DNA of 64,000 bases from Solilutibacter tolerans (GTDB lineage: Bacteria > Pseudomonadota > Gammaproteobacteria > Xanthomonadales > Xanthomonadaceae): contig NZ_FTLW01000006.1 of assembly GCF_900155935.1 (NCBI RefSeq), forward strand, positions 31,976 to 95,975. The letters run 5' to 3'. The notes under the pieces were generated by a model. That model did no database searches and was not told the origin of the DNA. It saw only the letters and a program-made list of their open reading frames with translations. Made by a program: the position numbers and the translations under genes. Positions 37,870 through 47,019 of this stretch are shown here, piece after piece (positions within the stretch are counted from its first letter, which is position 1; every line of letters begins with the position of its first letter).

Positions 37870-39007
37870 GCGGTTTGCTCCGTTCTGTGGCGGCGGCTTC
37901 TTCCGCCTCGGTCTTTTCTTCTTCGATCACGCGCTTGGTGTCGGCTTCGGCGTCATTACGCGAGAGCTCGGCACGCTCGGCGTCACTCAACTTAAGCGTG
38001 TCTTGGGTGTCGCTCTTCGCCTTCCTGGTTGCAATGGTTTCACCACGCAACACCTTGATCGCCTCATCACCTTCCATCCCGAACAACGTGCGTACATGCA
38101 GGTCGCGCTGCGGGAACGGAATCTCGATTTCGTACTTCTTAAGCGCTGTGTCGAGCTCCCACATGTACGCGGCCTTCACCGCCACGTTGCGGCGCGCGGC
38201 CTCTTCGGTCAGCCACACGGCAAGGATGAACTCCACCGCACTGTCGCCAAAATTAACCAACCACACTTGCGGCGCACGATCCCCTTCCATACTGAGTGTG
38301 AAGGGGACTTTGGATGCTGCTTCGAGCGCGGCTTTTTTCACCAACTCCTTGTCGACGCCGTAGGCCACACCAAACGGCACCCGGATGCGGCGATTGACCG
38401 AGCGATACGTCCAGTTGGTGACGCGTCCGCTGACGAACTCGGAATTCGGCACCAGGATGTCGATGTTGTCGTTGGTGGTGATGCGGGTAGCGCGAATGTC
38501 GATCGCCTTGACCACGCCACGAACGTTGTCGTCGATTTGCACGAAGTCGCCGACTTTCAGCGAGCGATCGAACAGCAGGATCAAGCCCGAGACAAAGTTG
38601 CTGAAGATCTGCTGCAGGCCAAAGCCCAGGCCCACGCCGAGCGCACCCGCGAAGATGGTGAACTTGCTGAGCGGCAATCCCAACGCATTCAGTGCCAACA
38701 TCACACCGATTGCCAGCAACACGTAGTGGACGATGCGCGAGACCGTGTACAGGGCCGCGTGGCTGGCCCGCGGATTACGCTTGTCATAGCGGCTGATGGC
38801 ACCACGGATCAACTTGGAGATCACGAGCGCGCCAATCACCGCAAGCACCGCACCGACGATGCCGCCGACCGTCAAACTGAAATCACCTATTTGCAGCAAC
38901 TTGGTGGAGAGATACGGCTGCAGATCAGCCAACGCGCGACCGCCGGCATCTTCTGCCACGTCGCGCGCACGTTCGATCTTGTCGCCGATCTCGGGCTGCA
39001 ATCTCAT
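37856..39007 (-). CDS. MscS-family mechanosensitive channel
   Basis: This 383-residue protein has three to four N-terminal helices and the pore helix GALGVGLGFGLQQIFSNFVS followed by the β-domain FDRSLKVGDFVQI, as in MscS. It releases solutes during osmotic downshock. The start MRLQPEIGDK at 39007 is the most plausible; the open frame upstream overlaps aceF. It lies between aceF and lpdA, so an osmotic valve is co-transcribed with pyruvate dehydrogenase subunits. Confidence 0.85.
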   Translation of the reverse strand: MRLQPEIGDKIERARDVAEDAGGRALADLQPYLSTKLLQIGDFSLTVGGIVGAVLAVIGALVISKLIRGAISRYDKRNPRASHAALYTVSRIVHYVLLAIGVMLALNALGLPLSKFTIFAGALGVGLGFGLQQIFSNFVSGLILLFDRSLKVGDFVQIDDNVRGVVKAIDIRATRITTNDNIDILVPNSEFVSGRVTNWTYRSVNRRIRVPFGVAYGVDKELVKKAALEAASKVPFTLSMEGDRAPQVWLVNFGDSAVEFILAVWLTEEAARRNVAVKAAYMWELDTALKKYEIEIPFPQRDLHVRTLFGMEGDEAIKVLRGETIATRKAKSDTQDTLKLSDAERAELSRNDAEADTKRVIEEEKTEAEEAAATERSKPHGND

Positions 39008-39014
39008 GTCGCGC

Positions 39015-40442
39015 TCAGAGCAACACCCGGCGCATGTCAGCGAGCAACTGTGCCAACGTGGCAGTGAAGCGCGCGGCGGCGGCACCATCGATCACGCGGT
39101 GATCGTAGGACAGTGACAGCGGCAGCATCAGGCGCGGGGCGAATTCCTTGCCGTCCCAGACCGGTTGCATCGACGACTTCGATACGCCGAGGATCGCGAC
39201 CTCCGGCGCATTGACGATTGGCGTGAACGCCGTGCCGCCGATACCGCCGAGCGAACTGATGCTGAAACAGCCGCCCTGCATGTCGGGCGGGCCGAGCTTG
39301 CCTTCGCGCGCCTTCTTCGCGAGTGCGGAAGATTCTTGCGCGATCTCGATGACGCCCTTCTTGTCGCAATCGCGAACCACCGGTACAACCAGGCCATTCG
39401 GCGTGTCGGCGGCAAAGCCGATATGGAAGTACTTCTTCAGCGTCAGGTTGTCACCGGACGCATCCAGCGAGGCATTGAAGTCCGGGTATTGCTTGAGCAG
39501 CGTGACCGAGGCCTTCATCAGGAAGGCGAGCATGGTCAGCTTGATGCCCGCCCTCTCGTTCTCTTTGTTGAGCTGGACGCGCAGTGCTTCCAGGTCGGTG
39601 ATGTCGGCACTGTCGAACTGGGTGACGTGCGGGATCATTGCCCAGTTGCGCGCGAGGTTGGCGCCGGAAATCTTCTTGATGCGAGGCAGCGGCTTGACCT
39701 CGACCTCGCCAAACTTGGCGAAGTCGACCTTCGGCCACGGCAACAGATCCAATCCGCCGCCCGAGCCGCCCGCACTCGTCGGGCGCACGCCACCGGCCAG
39801 CGCGCCCTTGACGAACTTCTGCACGTCCTCGCGGGTGATGCGGCCCTTGTCGGCGCTGCCGGTGATCTGCGTCAGGTCCACGCCCAGCTCGCGTGCGTAC
39901 AGGCGCACCGCGGGGCTGGCGTAGGGCACCTTGTCCGGCAACACGGCATCGGCCTCGAAGCGCACCGGCGGCAGGCCCGCGCCCATCGCGTTGGCCGCAG
40001 GCGTCACCGTCGTCTTGACCTGCTGCATCACTTCATCGACCGCCTGACGCGCGTCGGCGGATTCGATGGATTCTTGAGTCAAACGATCGGGCTCGGCGGC
40101 GACATCGACCGGCTCGACCTTTGCACCGGTTTCGCTGCTGGGGCTGATGGCGGATGCGGCTTCGGGCTCGGCGCGCGAGGGCGTCTGCGTTGCATCATCC
40201 CCAGACACCTCGATCAGCGCGACCAAGCTGCCTTCAGACATCGCGTCGCCCAGTTTCACTTTCAGCTCTTTCACCGTGCCAGCGAAGGGCGAAGGCACCT
40301 CCATCGTGGCCTTGTCGGACTCCAACGTGATCAGGCCCTGGTCCTTGGACACCGTGTCGCCGGGTTTGACCAGCAACTCGATCACCGGGACATCGGCGTC
40401 ACCACCAATATCGGGGACGCGTGCTTCTTTGAGTTCCGCCAT
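39015..40442 (-). CDS. aceF: dihydrolipoamide acetyltransferase (E2 of pyruvate dehydrogenase)
   Basis: This 475-residue E2 has one lipoyl domain (ITLESDKATMEVPSPFAG), an E1/E3-binding domain near residue 190 (VPYASPAVRLYARELGVDL), and a catalytic domain ending with SLSYDHRVIDGAAAARF, where His and Asp are catalytic. It transfers the acetyl group from lipoyl to CoA. Gammaproteobacterial relatives often have two or three lipoyl domains; this has one. The ATG 40442 fits the E2 N-terminus MAELKEARVPDIGG; frame upstream is open but dissimilar. E1 (aceE) is not in the window. Confidence 0.93.
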   Translation of the reverse strand: MAELKEARVPDIGGDADVPVIELLVKPGDTVSKDQGLITLESDKATMEVPSPFAGTVKELKVKLGDAMSEGSLVALIEVSGDDATQTPSRAEPEAASAISPSSETGAKVEPVDVAAEPDRLTQESIESADARQAVDEVMQQVKTTVTPAANAMGAGLPPVRFEADAVLPDKVPYASPAVRLYARELGVDLTQITGSADKGRITREDVQKFVKGALAGGVRPTSAGGSGGGLDLLPWPKVDFAKFGEVEVKPLPRIKKISGANLARNWAMIPHVTQFDSADITDLEALRVQLNKENERAGIKLTMLAFLMKASVTLLKQYPDFNASLDASGDNLTLKKYFHIGFAADTPNGLVVPVVRDCDKKGVIEIAQESSALAKKAREGKLGPPDMQGGCFSISSLGGIGGTAFTPIVNAPEVAILGVSKSSMQPVWDGKEFAPRLMLPLSLSYDHRVIDGAAAARFTATLAQLLADMRRVLL

Positions 40443-40691
40443 GACCGCTCCGCTGGATGTCTGGATGTGTTCGGGACCTATTGTGGCCGCATCCGAGGCG
40501 CTCAAACAAATACACGGGGGCGAATGTTGCCGACGCCATTATTTTAATCCGGCTGAAATTATCGGACGGACATGGTCTTGCCTGAACCCTGCCCGGCTCC
40601 AACACCATACGCCCAGCGAATGTTCATGCCGATCTCGATAGGGTGCGCCTGCCCGCTACACGGGCATCTAGAACTAGAAAGGAGATCCCCC

Positions 40692-41351
40692 ATGAAATTT
40701 CATACTTTGAGTCTCGCCATTGCTGCTGCCTTTGCCTTGTCCGCCCCGACTGCGTTCGCGCAGGATGCGGATGCCTCCACCACCTCGATGGAGACCACAG
40801 CCACGAGCGATACCGGCGCGCACAAGCGCATCTCGGTTGTCGCTGGCTACGGCATCCTCAAGCCCAAGAGCGACGCCTTCGGTGACGATCCGAAGCGCGG
40901 CCTGAAGGGCGGCGGCCTGCCCACGGCCTCGGTCGCCTACCACGTGACCGACAACATCGCGGTCGAAGCCTGGGGCGCGCTGGACAAGTCTGAGCACAAG
41001 GTCGTCGGTAGCGGCATCGGTGGTCAGGTCGAGGCACAGCCCTACGGCATCAGTGGCCAGTACCACTTCGGCCAGCCCGGTCAGGCGATCCGTCCGTATG
41101 TTGGCCTGGGCTATTACCAAGCCAACATCAGCGAAGAAAAGGATCTCAATGGCCAGCACTTCGGCATGAGCTCGCCAAAGGGTGCCATGGGCACCGTGGG
41201 CGCCGACTTCAACATCAACGACCGCTGGTTCACCCGCGCCGAAGCCCGCTACATGGACGGCAAATCGGACGTGACCCGCGCCGGCCAGAAGGTGGGCGAA
41301 GCCCAGCTGGACCCGTGGATGGTGGGCGTCGGTGTTGGTGCGCGTTTCTGA
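40692..41351 (+). CDS. ompW: OmpW family outer membrane protein
   Basis: This 219-residue β-barrel protein has a signal peptide (SLAIAAAFALSAPTAFAQD), amphipathic strands, and a C-terminal Phe (VGVGVGARF) recognised by the BAM machinery. OmpW proteins make small eight-stranded pores. The ATG follows a strong AAGGAG site. The preceding 249 bases upstream of the ribosome site lack a gene and hold its promoter region. Confidence 0.8.
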   Translation: MKFHTLSLAIAAAFALSAPTAFAQDADASTTSMETTATSDTGAHKRISVVAGYGILKPKSDAFGDDPKRGLKGGGLPTASVAYHVTDNIAVEAWGALDKSEHKVVGSGIGGQVEAQPYGISGQYHFGQPGQAIRPYVGLGYYQANISEEKDLNGQHFGMSSPKGAMGTVGADFNINDRWFTRAEARYMDGKSDVTRAGQKVGEAQLDPWMVGVGVGARF

Positions 41352-41397
41352 TCAGCTTGTCTGATCAGCACGCCCGACTACGCTAGATCCGCTGCAT

Positions 41398-41428
41398 AAG
41401 AAACGGGCCTCAGGGCCCGTTTCTTTTT
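41398..41428. terminator. terminator after ompW
   Basis: Stem GAAACGGGCC-TCA-GGGCCCGTTTC is followed by TTTTT. It also lies just past the 3' end of the convergent membrane protein gene. Confidence 0.88.
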
Positions 41429-41431
41429 GGC

Positions 41432-41977
41432 TCAACGCGGCAGTAAGCGACGCAACATAGAGCGCAAACCCCAGCACCAGGCGAAGTAGTGCCCCAGCAG
41501 CAAACCGCCGAGTGCGAACAGGCTATCAGGGCGCAGGAACCATGCCTCTTCGCGCTGGATCGGGTGGAGCTGGAATCCGTGCTCGTAGAGTTGCCAAAAC
41601 CCCAGCAGGATGCGGCTGGCGACCAGCAACGTCATCCCCAGGACCAGGACAGCATTGGGCGTGATGAAAACGCTGCCCGCCTCTACTTCACGGTGACTGA
41701 TCAAAAGATTGAGGATGCCAAGCGCGATGCCGACCGCGAAACCCATCGCAGCCATGACGAGCGCATCCGGTAGCCAACGCGTGGCCATCCAGCCGCTCAA
41801 GAAGAAGGCTGCCACCGATATCAGCATCAACCACGCATTGGCCGAATTGGCCCAGGCCACGACTCGGCGGCGCTTGCGACCGAAGCGATAGCGCTGGATC
41901 AGCGATATCGGCAACAGCACGGCCCAGAGCCCGAGGATGGCGAGTACAAGCATCGGCAGCAAAAGCAGTAACGGCAT
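41432..41977 (-). CDS. hypothetical membrane protein (DUF1453-like?)
   Basis: This 181-residue protein has about five hydrophobic segments and short basic loops (RYRFGRKRRRVV after the first helix). A resemblance to CcdC/DUF1453 membrane proteins is possible but I am not sure of it. It is one of two co-directional membrane protein genes, 12 bases from the next. Confidence 0.55.
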   Translation of the reverse strand: MPLLLLLPMLVLAILGLWAVLLPISLIQRYRFGRKRRRVVAWANSANAWLMLISVAAFFLSGWMATRWLPDALVMAAMGFAVGIALGILNLLISHREVEAGSVFITPNAVLVLGMTLLVASRILLGFWQLYEHGFQLHPIQREEAWFLRPDSLFALGGLLLGHYFAWCWGLRSMLRRLLPR

Positions 41978-41989
41978 CTGATCAACAGC

Positions 41990-42859
41990 TCACGGCGGCT
42001 CGGTCACATCATGCACGCACTCGCGACGGATCAGGTACAGGCCGCTAGCCACGATGATTGCGGCGCCGAGCCATGTGACGGCATCGGGCAGCACGCCCCA
42101 CAGCGCCAGGTCGATGCCGAGTGACCACAGCAGCGCGGTGTATTCGAGTGGCGCGATCTTGGAGGCCTCGCCCAAGCGGAAGGCTTCGGTCAGCAAAACT
42201 TGGCCGCAGGCGCCGAACGCCCCCAGCATCAGCACTGTGGCCCAGTCGGCTGACCGGATCGGCAGCCACGACGACCATGCCAAGGCAGCAGCACCAAAGC
42301 CCAATAGCACCAGCATCCATACCACCATCGATTGGGTGGTGTCGCTGCGCGTCAGTACACGCACGGTGATTGCACTGGCCGCCCAGCAGAACGTGGCGAG
42401 TAACACAGATAAGCCTGCCAAAGAGAACACATCGCCGCCCGGGCGCAGAATGACCAACACGCCGAACATCCCCACCCCGATCGCCGCCCAACGTCGCGGG
42501 CCGACTTTTTCACCGAGCAGTGGCACGGCGAGCGCGGTGACCAATAGCGGGGCAATGAAAGTGATCGCATACGTGCTCGACAACGGCAGGCGCGCAAGGC
42601 CGTAAACAAAGCCCACGATCATCGCGATCGCCAGCACGCCACGCAGCAGGTGCAGTCCCCAACGCACTGGCCTTATCGACGCCAGCCCCTTGGTCGACAT
42701 CACCCAGACCAGCACGAACGGCAACGAGGCGAAGCCGCGCAGCGCACTGACCTGCAATGGCGGGTAATGCGCCGCAAGCAGTTTCATCGATGTGTCCATA
42801 CCGGCGAATGCCGCGACGGCCATCAACATCAACCAGGTCGCACGTGTCGAGGGGGCCAT
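41990..42859 (-). CDS. EamA/DMT superfamily transporter
   Basis: This 289-residue protein has ten transmembrane helices in two five-helix EamA repeats (LLVTALAVPLLGEKVGPRRW at the end of the first and LEYTALLWSLGIDLALWG in the second). It is a drug/metabolite exporter; the substrate is unknown. The ATG 42859 is chosen; a GTG at 42895 would add 12 residues. Confidence 0.85.
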   Translation of the reverse strand: MAPSTRATWLMLMAVAAFAGMDTSMKLLAAHYPPLQVSALRGFASLPFVLVWVMSTKGLASIRPVRWGLHLLRGVLAIAMIVGFVYGLARLPLSSTYAITFIAPLLVTALAVPLLGEKVGPRRWAAIGVGMFGVLVILRPGGDVFSLAGLSVLLATFCWAASAITVRVLTRSDTTQSMVVWMLVLLGFGAAALAWSSWLPIRSADWATVLMLGAFGACGQVLLTEAFRLGEASKIAPLEYTALLWSLGIDLALWGVLPDAVTWLGAAIIVASGLYLIRRECVHDVTEPP

Positions 42860-42952
42860 CACATCGATGCAGGAGTCGGTGAGACAGGCTATCACCTGGG
42901 ATGCAGGCAGCGTGGTCTATCCTGCACACCCCGAACACTACTGACTCCTGAC

Positions 42953-43435
42953 ATGCCTTCCTTCGACATCATTTCCGAAGTAGATACGCACGAACTCACC
43001 AACGCCGTGGACCAGGCCAACCGCGAGCTGGGCACGCGCTTCGACTTCAAAGGTGTCGATGCCGCCTACGCCTTGGAAGACGCCGTCATTTCTCTGCACG
43101 CGCCAAGTGAGTTCCAATTGCAGCAGATGCGCGACATCCTGGATGCACGCTTGATCGCGCGAAAGATCGATCCGCGTGCGACCGAAGCGGGCGATGTCGA
43201 AACCAATCTCGCTGGCGCGCGGCAGAAGATCACCGTCAAGCAAGGCATCGGGCGTGACTTGGCGAAGAAGATCCAGGGCGAGATCAAGACCGCCAAACTG
43301 AAAGTGGATAGCCAGATCAATGGCGAAAAATTGCGCGTCACCGGCAAAAAGCGCGACGACCTGCAAGCGACCATGGCACTACTGCGCGGCAAGGAGTTCG
43401 AACTGCCGCTCCAGTTCGACAATTTCCGCGACTGA
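42953..43435 (+). CDS. yajQ: YajQ family cyclic di-GMP-binding protein
   Basis: This 160-residue protein begins MPSFDIISEVDTHELTNAVD and ends GKEFELPLQFDNFRD, both diagnostic of YajQ. Members bind c-di-GMP and influence transcription; in Xanthomonas the homologue controls virulence genes. It is divergent from the DMT gene, and the DUF1415 gene starts immediately after its stop. Confidence 0.93.
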   Translation: MPSFDIISEVDTHELTNAVDQANRELGTRFDFKGVDAAYALEDAVISLHAPSEFQLQQMRDILDARLIARKIDPRATEAGDVETNLAGARQKITVKQGIGRDLAKKIQGEIKTAKLKVDSQINGEKLRVTGKKRDDLQATMALLRGKEFELPLQFDNFRD

Positions 43436-43438
43436 GTG

Positions 43439-43993
43439 ATGAACGCGCCGCTGGAGCACGAAGCGATCGAAGCCGATATCCGTCGCTGGCTGGAGCGCGC
43501 GGTGATCGGGCAGAACCTGTGCCCGTTTGCCAAGGCTGTCTATGTGCGTGATCAGGTGCGGATCAAAGTATCCGATGCCGGCAACATCGACGACCTGCGC
43601 GAGGAACTGGGCGAAGAGATGCTGCTGCTGCGCGATACGCCCGCCGAGGAGATCGACACTACGCTGATCGTGCTACCCAGCGTACTGGGCGATTTCTTCG
43701 ACTACAACGATTTCCTTGATGATGCGGATGCGCTGTTGGCGGCGCTGGAGCTGGAGGGCGTACTGCAAGTCGCCAGCTTTCATCCCGAGTACCAGTTCGC
43801 CGGCACCGAGTTCGACGATGCCGGCAACAACACCAACCGCGCGCCCTACCCCGTGCTGCATTTGTTGCGCGAGGAAAGCCTCGACCGCGCGGTCGCGGCC
43901 TACCCAGAGCCGGACACGATCATCGAGCGCAACATCAAGACGATGGACGCGCTCGGCAACGACGGGTACCGAAAGCTGTTGTCAGCAGACTGA
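43439..43993 (+). CDS. DUF1415 family protein
   Basis: This 184-residue soluble protein has the segments VIGQNLCPFAKAV, ASFHPEYQFAGT and NRAPYPVLHLLREESLDRAV of DUF1415. The function is unknown. A GTG at 43436 directly precedes the ATG; either could start. It is most likely co-transcribed with yajQ. Confidence 0.85.
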   Translation: MNAPLEHEAIEADIRRWLERAVIGQNLCPFAKAVYVRDQVRIKVSDAGNIDDLREELGEEMLLLRDTPAEEIDTTLIVLPSVLGDFFDYNDFLDDADALLAALELEGVLQVASFHPEYQFAGTEFDDAGNNTNRAPYPVLHLLREESLDRAVAAYPEPDTIIERNIKTMDALGNDGYRKLLSAD

Positions 43994-44020
43994 CCAGACG
44001 CCCTTGTAGCGGGCGCCTGG
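43994..44020 (+). terminator. weak terminator after DUF1415
   Basis: The imperfect stem CCAGACGCCC / GGGCGCCTGG is followed by TTTC only. Confidence 0.45.
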
Positions 44021-44022
44021 TT

Positions 44023-44168
44023 TCAAGCCATTCGGTCCCAGGCTTCTGCCTGCTCGCGGCGAACCATCTCTTCTGCCACCGCCGGACGCACCGTGCGATA
44101 CGGCGGGTGTTCGGCCTCGATCACCTCGATGATCGCCTCGATCATCTCTGCCGGGTCGTGCTGGCGAC
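44023..44168 (-). pseudogene. short-chain dehydrogenase, C-terminal remnant
   Basis: The reverse strand encodes DPAEMIEAIIEVIEAEHPPY followed by about 25 residues to a stop at 44023, the usual form of an SDR oxidoreductase C-terminus after the active site. The Rossmann fold and catalytic Tyr-Lys are absent. The remnant ends where the LysR remnant begins, on the opposite strand. Family placement rests on a short segment and is moderate. Confidence 0.5.
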
Positions 44169-45005
44169 TCAACTCGCGCTGCGGCGCGCCTAGGCATTTC
44201 GCAATCGGCGCTGAGCCAGGTGATCCGTGGGCTAGAGGAGCGACTAGGCCTACGACTGTTCGCGCGCACCACCCGCAGCGTGTCGCCAACCCCGGCCGGC
44301 GAACGGCTCCTGGCGCTGATCGGTCCGTCGATGGGTCAGATCGAGTCCGGCCTGGAGCAGATCACCGCATTGCGGGACAAGCCCGCCGGGACGATCCGCC
44401 TGACCGCGGACGAATACGCGGTGCATAGCGTGCTGCAACCGGCAATCGCCCGCTTCCTGCCAGAGTACCCGGACATCCGTATCGAATTGACCATCGATTA
44501 CGGTCTCAGCGACATCGTCAGCGGGCGCTTCGATGCCGGTGTTCGTCGCGGCGGCCTGGTGGCGAAGGACATGATCGCGGTGAAGATCAGCGGTCCACAT
44601 CCGATGGCTGTCGTCGGCGCGCCCGCTTATTTTGCAAGGCGGCCGCCGCCCAAGCACCCGCAGGATCTCATCGAGCATTCTTGCATCAACCTGCGATTGC
44701 CCACGCACGGCGAGCACTTTGCGTGGTTGTTTTCCAAAGCAGGAAAGGAGCAACGCGTGAAAGTGGAAGGTCCACTGGTGACCAACAGCATCGCTTCCGT
44801 GCGCGATGCAGCGCTGGCAGGACTTGGCTTGGCTTATCTGCCGCAGGCGTACTTCCGTGACGCGCTGGCGTCAGGAGACCTCATCGAGGTTCTCGGCAGC
44901 GTGCGCAAGACGTTCGAGCCTTACCACCTCTACTACCTAAGCCGCCGTCACCCCTCGCCCGCGTTTTCACTGCTGCTGGATGCCTTGCGCCTCAAGGGAC
45001 AGTGA
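44169..45005 (+). pseudogene. LysR-family regulator missing its first ~20 residues
   Basis: In frame from 44169 the sequence reads TRAAARLGISQSALSQVIRG, the helix-turn-helix of a LysR regulator, then RLGLRLFARTTRSVSPTPAG and a complete substrate-binding domain to 45005. The first helix and start codon are missing; an internal GTG at 44220 would lose the HTH. LysR regulators and SDR genes are commonly divergent, so a deletion between them is the simplest explanation. The protein cannot bind DNA normally. Confidence 0.75.
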
Positions 45006-45210
45006 GCACTCCAGGTCGCTTGCAGCCAAAAAGCAGAGTCCCAGCGATTCCACACCGACCCGCGAACCACATTAAAAAGCTGATCGCCCCCCTCAAAGAG
45101 ATTGGGCCCCTCCCTTCGCTCAAATCGCCTTTTTGTTTGCCACATCACCAGATCAGCGAAGAACGTCTTGCCCAGCGACGCTACACCCGAGCACCCATGA
45201 TCGATCCACT

Positions 45211-45241
45211 CAAGCATTCACTCAGGCATTCACCCAGGCAC
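45211..45241. repeat. 12-bp tandem repeat upstream of the rsuA stop
   Basis: CAAGCATTCACT, CAGGCATTCACC and a partial CAGGCACGCATTC follow each other just downstream of rsuA. It looks like a small local duplication. Confidence 0.5.
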
Positions 45242-45245
45242 GCAT

Positions 45246-45956
45246 TCAAGCAAACAACTTCACCCGATCAACATCCCCCAACAATCGCCACTCACCTTCC
45301 GGCAGATCGCCTAGGGTCAAACCACCCACGCGCTCGCGATGCAACGATTCCACGTGGTTGCCCACGGCGGCGAACATCCGGCGCACCTGGTGGTAGCGGC
45401 CTTCGTGCAAGGTGAGGCGGGCGCGACGCGGGCCGAGTACATCGAGCTCTGCGGGCAGCAAAGGGGTGGTCTCGCTTTCCAGCATCAATGTGCCACTGGC
45501 GAAGGTAGCGACCTCGTTGCCGCGCAGATCATTCGCCAACTCCGCGATATAGACCTTCGGCAGTTTCGATTTCGGCGAGATGATCTTGTGCAGCAATTGG
45601 CCATCATCGGTGAACAACAGCAGGCCCGAGGTATCGCGATCCAAACGCCCTACCGGTGATACCACCGGCGAACGCAAACGGAAGCGCTTGGGTAACAAGT
45701 CGTAGACCAGCTTGCCTTGGTCCTTGGTAGAACAGGTCACGCCCGCCGGCTTGTTGAGCATCAGCAGCAGGCCGGGCGCAGGGTCCAGTGCTTCGCCATC
45801 GATGCGGATGTCCTCGTGCGGGCGCACGTCATCGCCATAGAGCAGTTCGCCTGCAGCATCAGTGACGCGTTCTTCGCCCAACAGGCCAAGCACTTCGCGG
45901 CGGCTGCCGTAGCCCAGGTTGGCGAGGTAACGCAGCAACTTGACCTTCCCGCTCAT
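45246..45956 (-). CDS. rsuA: 16S rRNA pseudouridine(516) synthase
   Basis: The 236-residue protein has an N-terminal S4 domain and the RsuA/RluB catalytic motif GRLDRDTSGLLLFTDDG with the nucleophile Asp, plus GRYHQVRRMFAAVGNHV. It isomerises U516 in 16S rRNA. Its start overlaps the stop of rsmC by four bases, so two 16S rRNA modification genes are coupled. Confidence 0.9.
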   Translation of the reverse strand: MSGKVKLLRYLANLGYGSRREVLGLLGEERVTDAAGELLYGDDVRPHEDIRIDGEALDPAPGLLLMLNKPAGVTCSTKDQGKLVYDLLPKRFRLRSPVVSPVGRLDRDTSGLLLFTDDGQLLHKIISPKSKLPKVYIAELANDLRGNEVATFASGTLMLESETTPLLPAELDVLGPRRARLTLHEGRYHQVRRMFAAVGNHVESLHRERVGGLTLGDLPEGEWRLLGDVDRVKLFA

Positions 45957-46999
45957 CGCTTCACTCCGCGTGCCTCGAACACTTTGTAGCCCTTTGCACT
46001 CACCACCACGCGCACATCAACGAAGCGCTCGGCGAGTAGTGCTTCGTAAGGCAGGTGCGCATTAGCGACCAGCCAGAACGTGCCGCGTGGCGCGAGTGCC
46101 TCTGCAGCCACCTGCAGGAAGCGCTTGCCGATCTCGGGCTGCGATGCCTTGCCGGTGTCGTGGAACGGCGGGTTGCTGACGATGACATCGTATTTTCGGC
46201 CGACGGGCAGCCCGGCAGTCACGTCATGCCAATGAAAGTGGATGTCGCATCGGTCAGCATGCGCGGCCAGGTTTTGTCGTGCGAGTTCCAGCGCGCGCGC
46301 ATCGGCCTCGAGGGCATCGAGCGTGGTGATGCCGGGATTGTGCGTGAGCAAGGCATCGGAGAGAAACCCCCAGCCTGCACCCAAATCAGCGGCGGCACCT
46401 CTCACATTCGATGGCAGATGTTCCGCCAACAATTCGGAGCCGACATCCACCCGATTCCACGCAAACACGCCGGGACGACTGACGAAACGTCCCTCCAGGA
46501 TGGAACGCGGCGCATCGGCTTTCCGCCACTGCGCCCATACGTCGGCATCGATGCGCGCGTCATCGCGCTTGGCCCAGAACACGCGGCAGTGGAATTTACT
46601 CAAGGTGCCATCCAGCGCGCCGGCCAATTTTTTGAAATCGCCTTCGATTGCCTTCGCACCTTCGTCGTTGGCGACGCTGGCCACGACGACACCGCCCGGT
46701 TCGCAACTGTCGAACGCCTGCGCGATCAGCGCGCGTGCTTCCTCACGCTGGCGTGGCGGCAAGAGCCACACCTGATCAAACGTGCGCGACGGCAAGTCCG
46801 ATGCGACATCAAACCCTGCTCGCTGGAGCGCATCGTCCCATGGCTTGAAGGGCTGCACGCAAGTTAGTGCGTCTCGCTGTCCGCGCGCATGCAGGCCCGC
46901 GCCTTCGCGCGCGCGCAGGAACAAGGTGTCAGGCGCAGCAGTCAGCAGGCCTTGGTTGAGTGGCAACAGAAGCGCATCAAGCGCGGCATCGGACGTCAT
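45953..46999 (-). CDS. rsmC: 16S rRNA (guanine-1207-N2) methyltransferase
   Basis: The 348-residue protein has an N-terminal RsmC-like domain, then AADLGAGWGFLSDALL (SAM-binding), and the catalytic VSNPPFHDTGK. It methylates G1207 of 16S rRNA. Related RlmG methylates 23S rRNA and is an alternative, but the pairing with rsuA supports RsmC. Confidence 0.8.
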   Translation of the reverse strand: MTSDAALDALLLPLNQGLLTAAPDTLFLRAREGAGLHARGQRDALTCVQPFKPWDDALQRAGFDVASDLPSRTFDQVWLLPPRQREEARALIAQAFDSCEPGGVVVASVANDEGAKAIEGDFKKLAGALDGTLSKFHCRVFWAKRDDARIDADVWAQWRKADAPRSILEGRFVSRPGVFAWNRVDVGSELLAEHLPSNVRGAAADLGAGWGFLSDALLTHNPGITTLDALEADARALELARQNLAAHADRCDIHFHWHDVTAGLPVGRKYDVIVSNPPFHDTGKASQPEIGKRFLQVAAEALAPRGTFWLVANAHLPYEALLAERFVDVRVVVSAKGYKVFEARGVKR

Positions 47000-47019
47000 G
47001 CCGCGATTTTACGCAGCCC

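Noticed and set aside
45211..45245. Short repeats that could suggest a CRISPR remnant.
   Set aside because: Units are 12 bases, immediately tandem without spacers and only two and a half copies.
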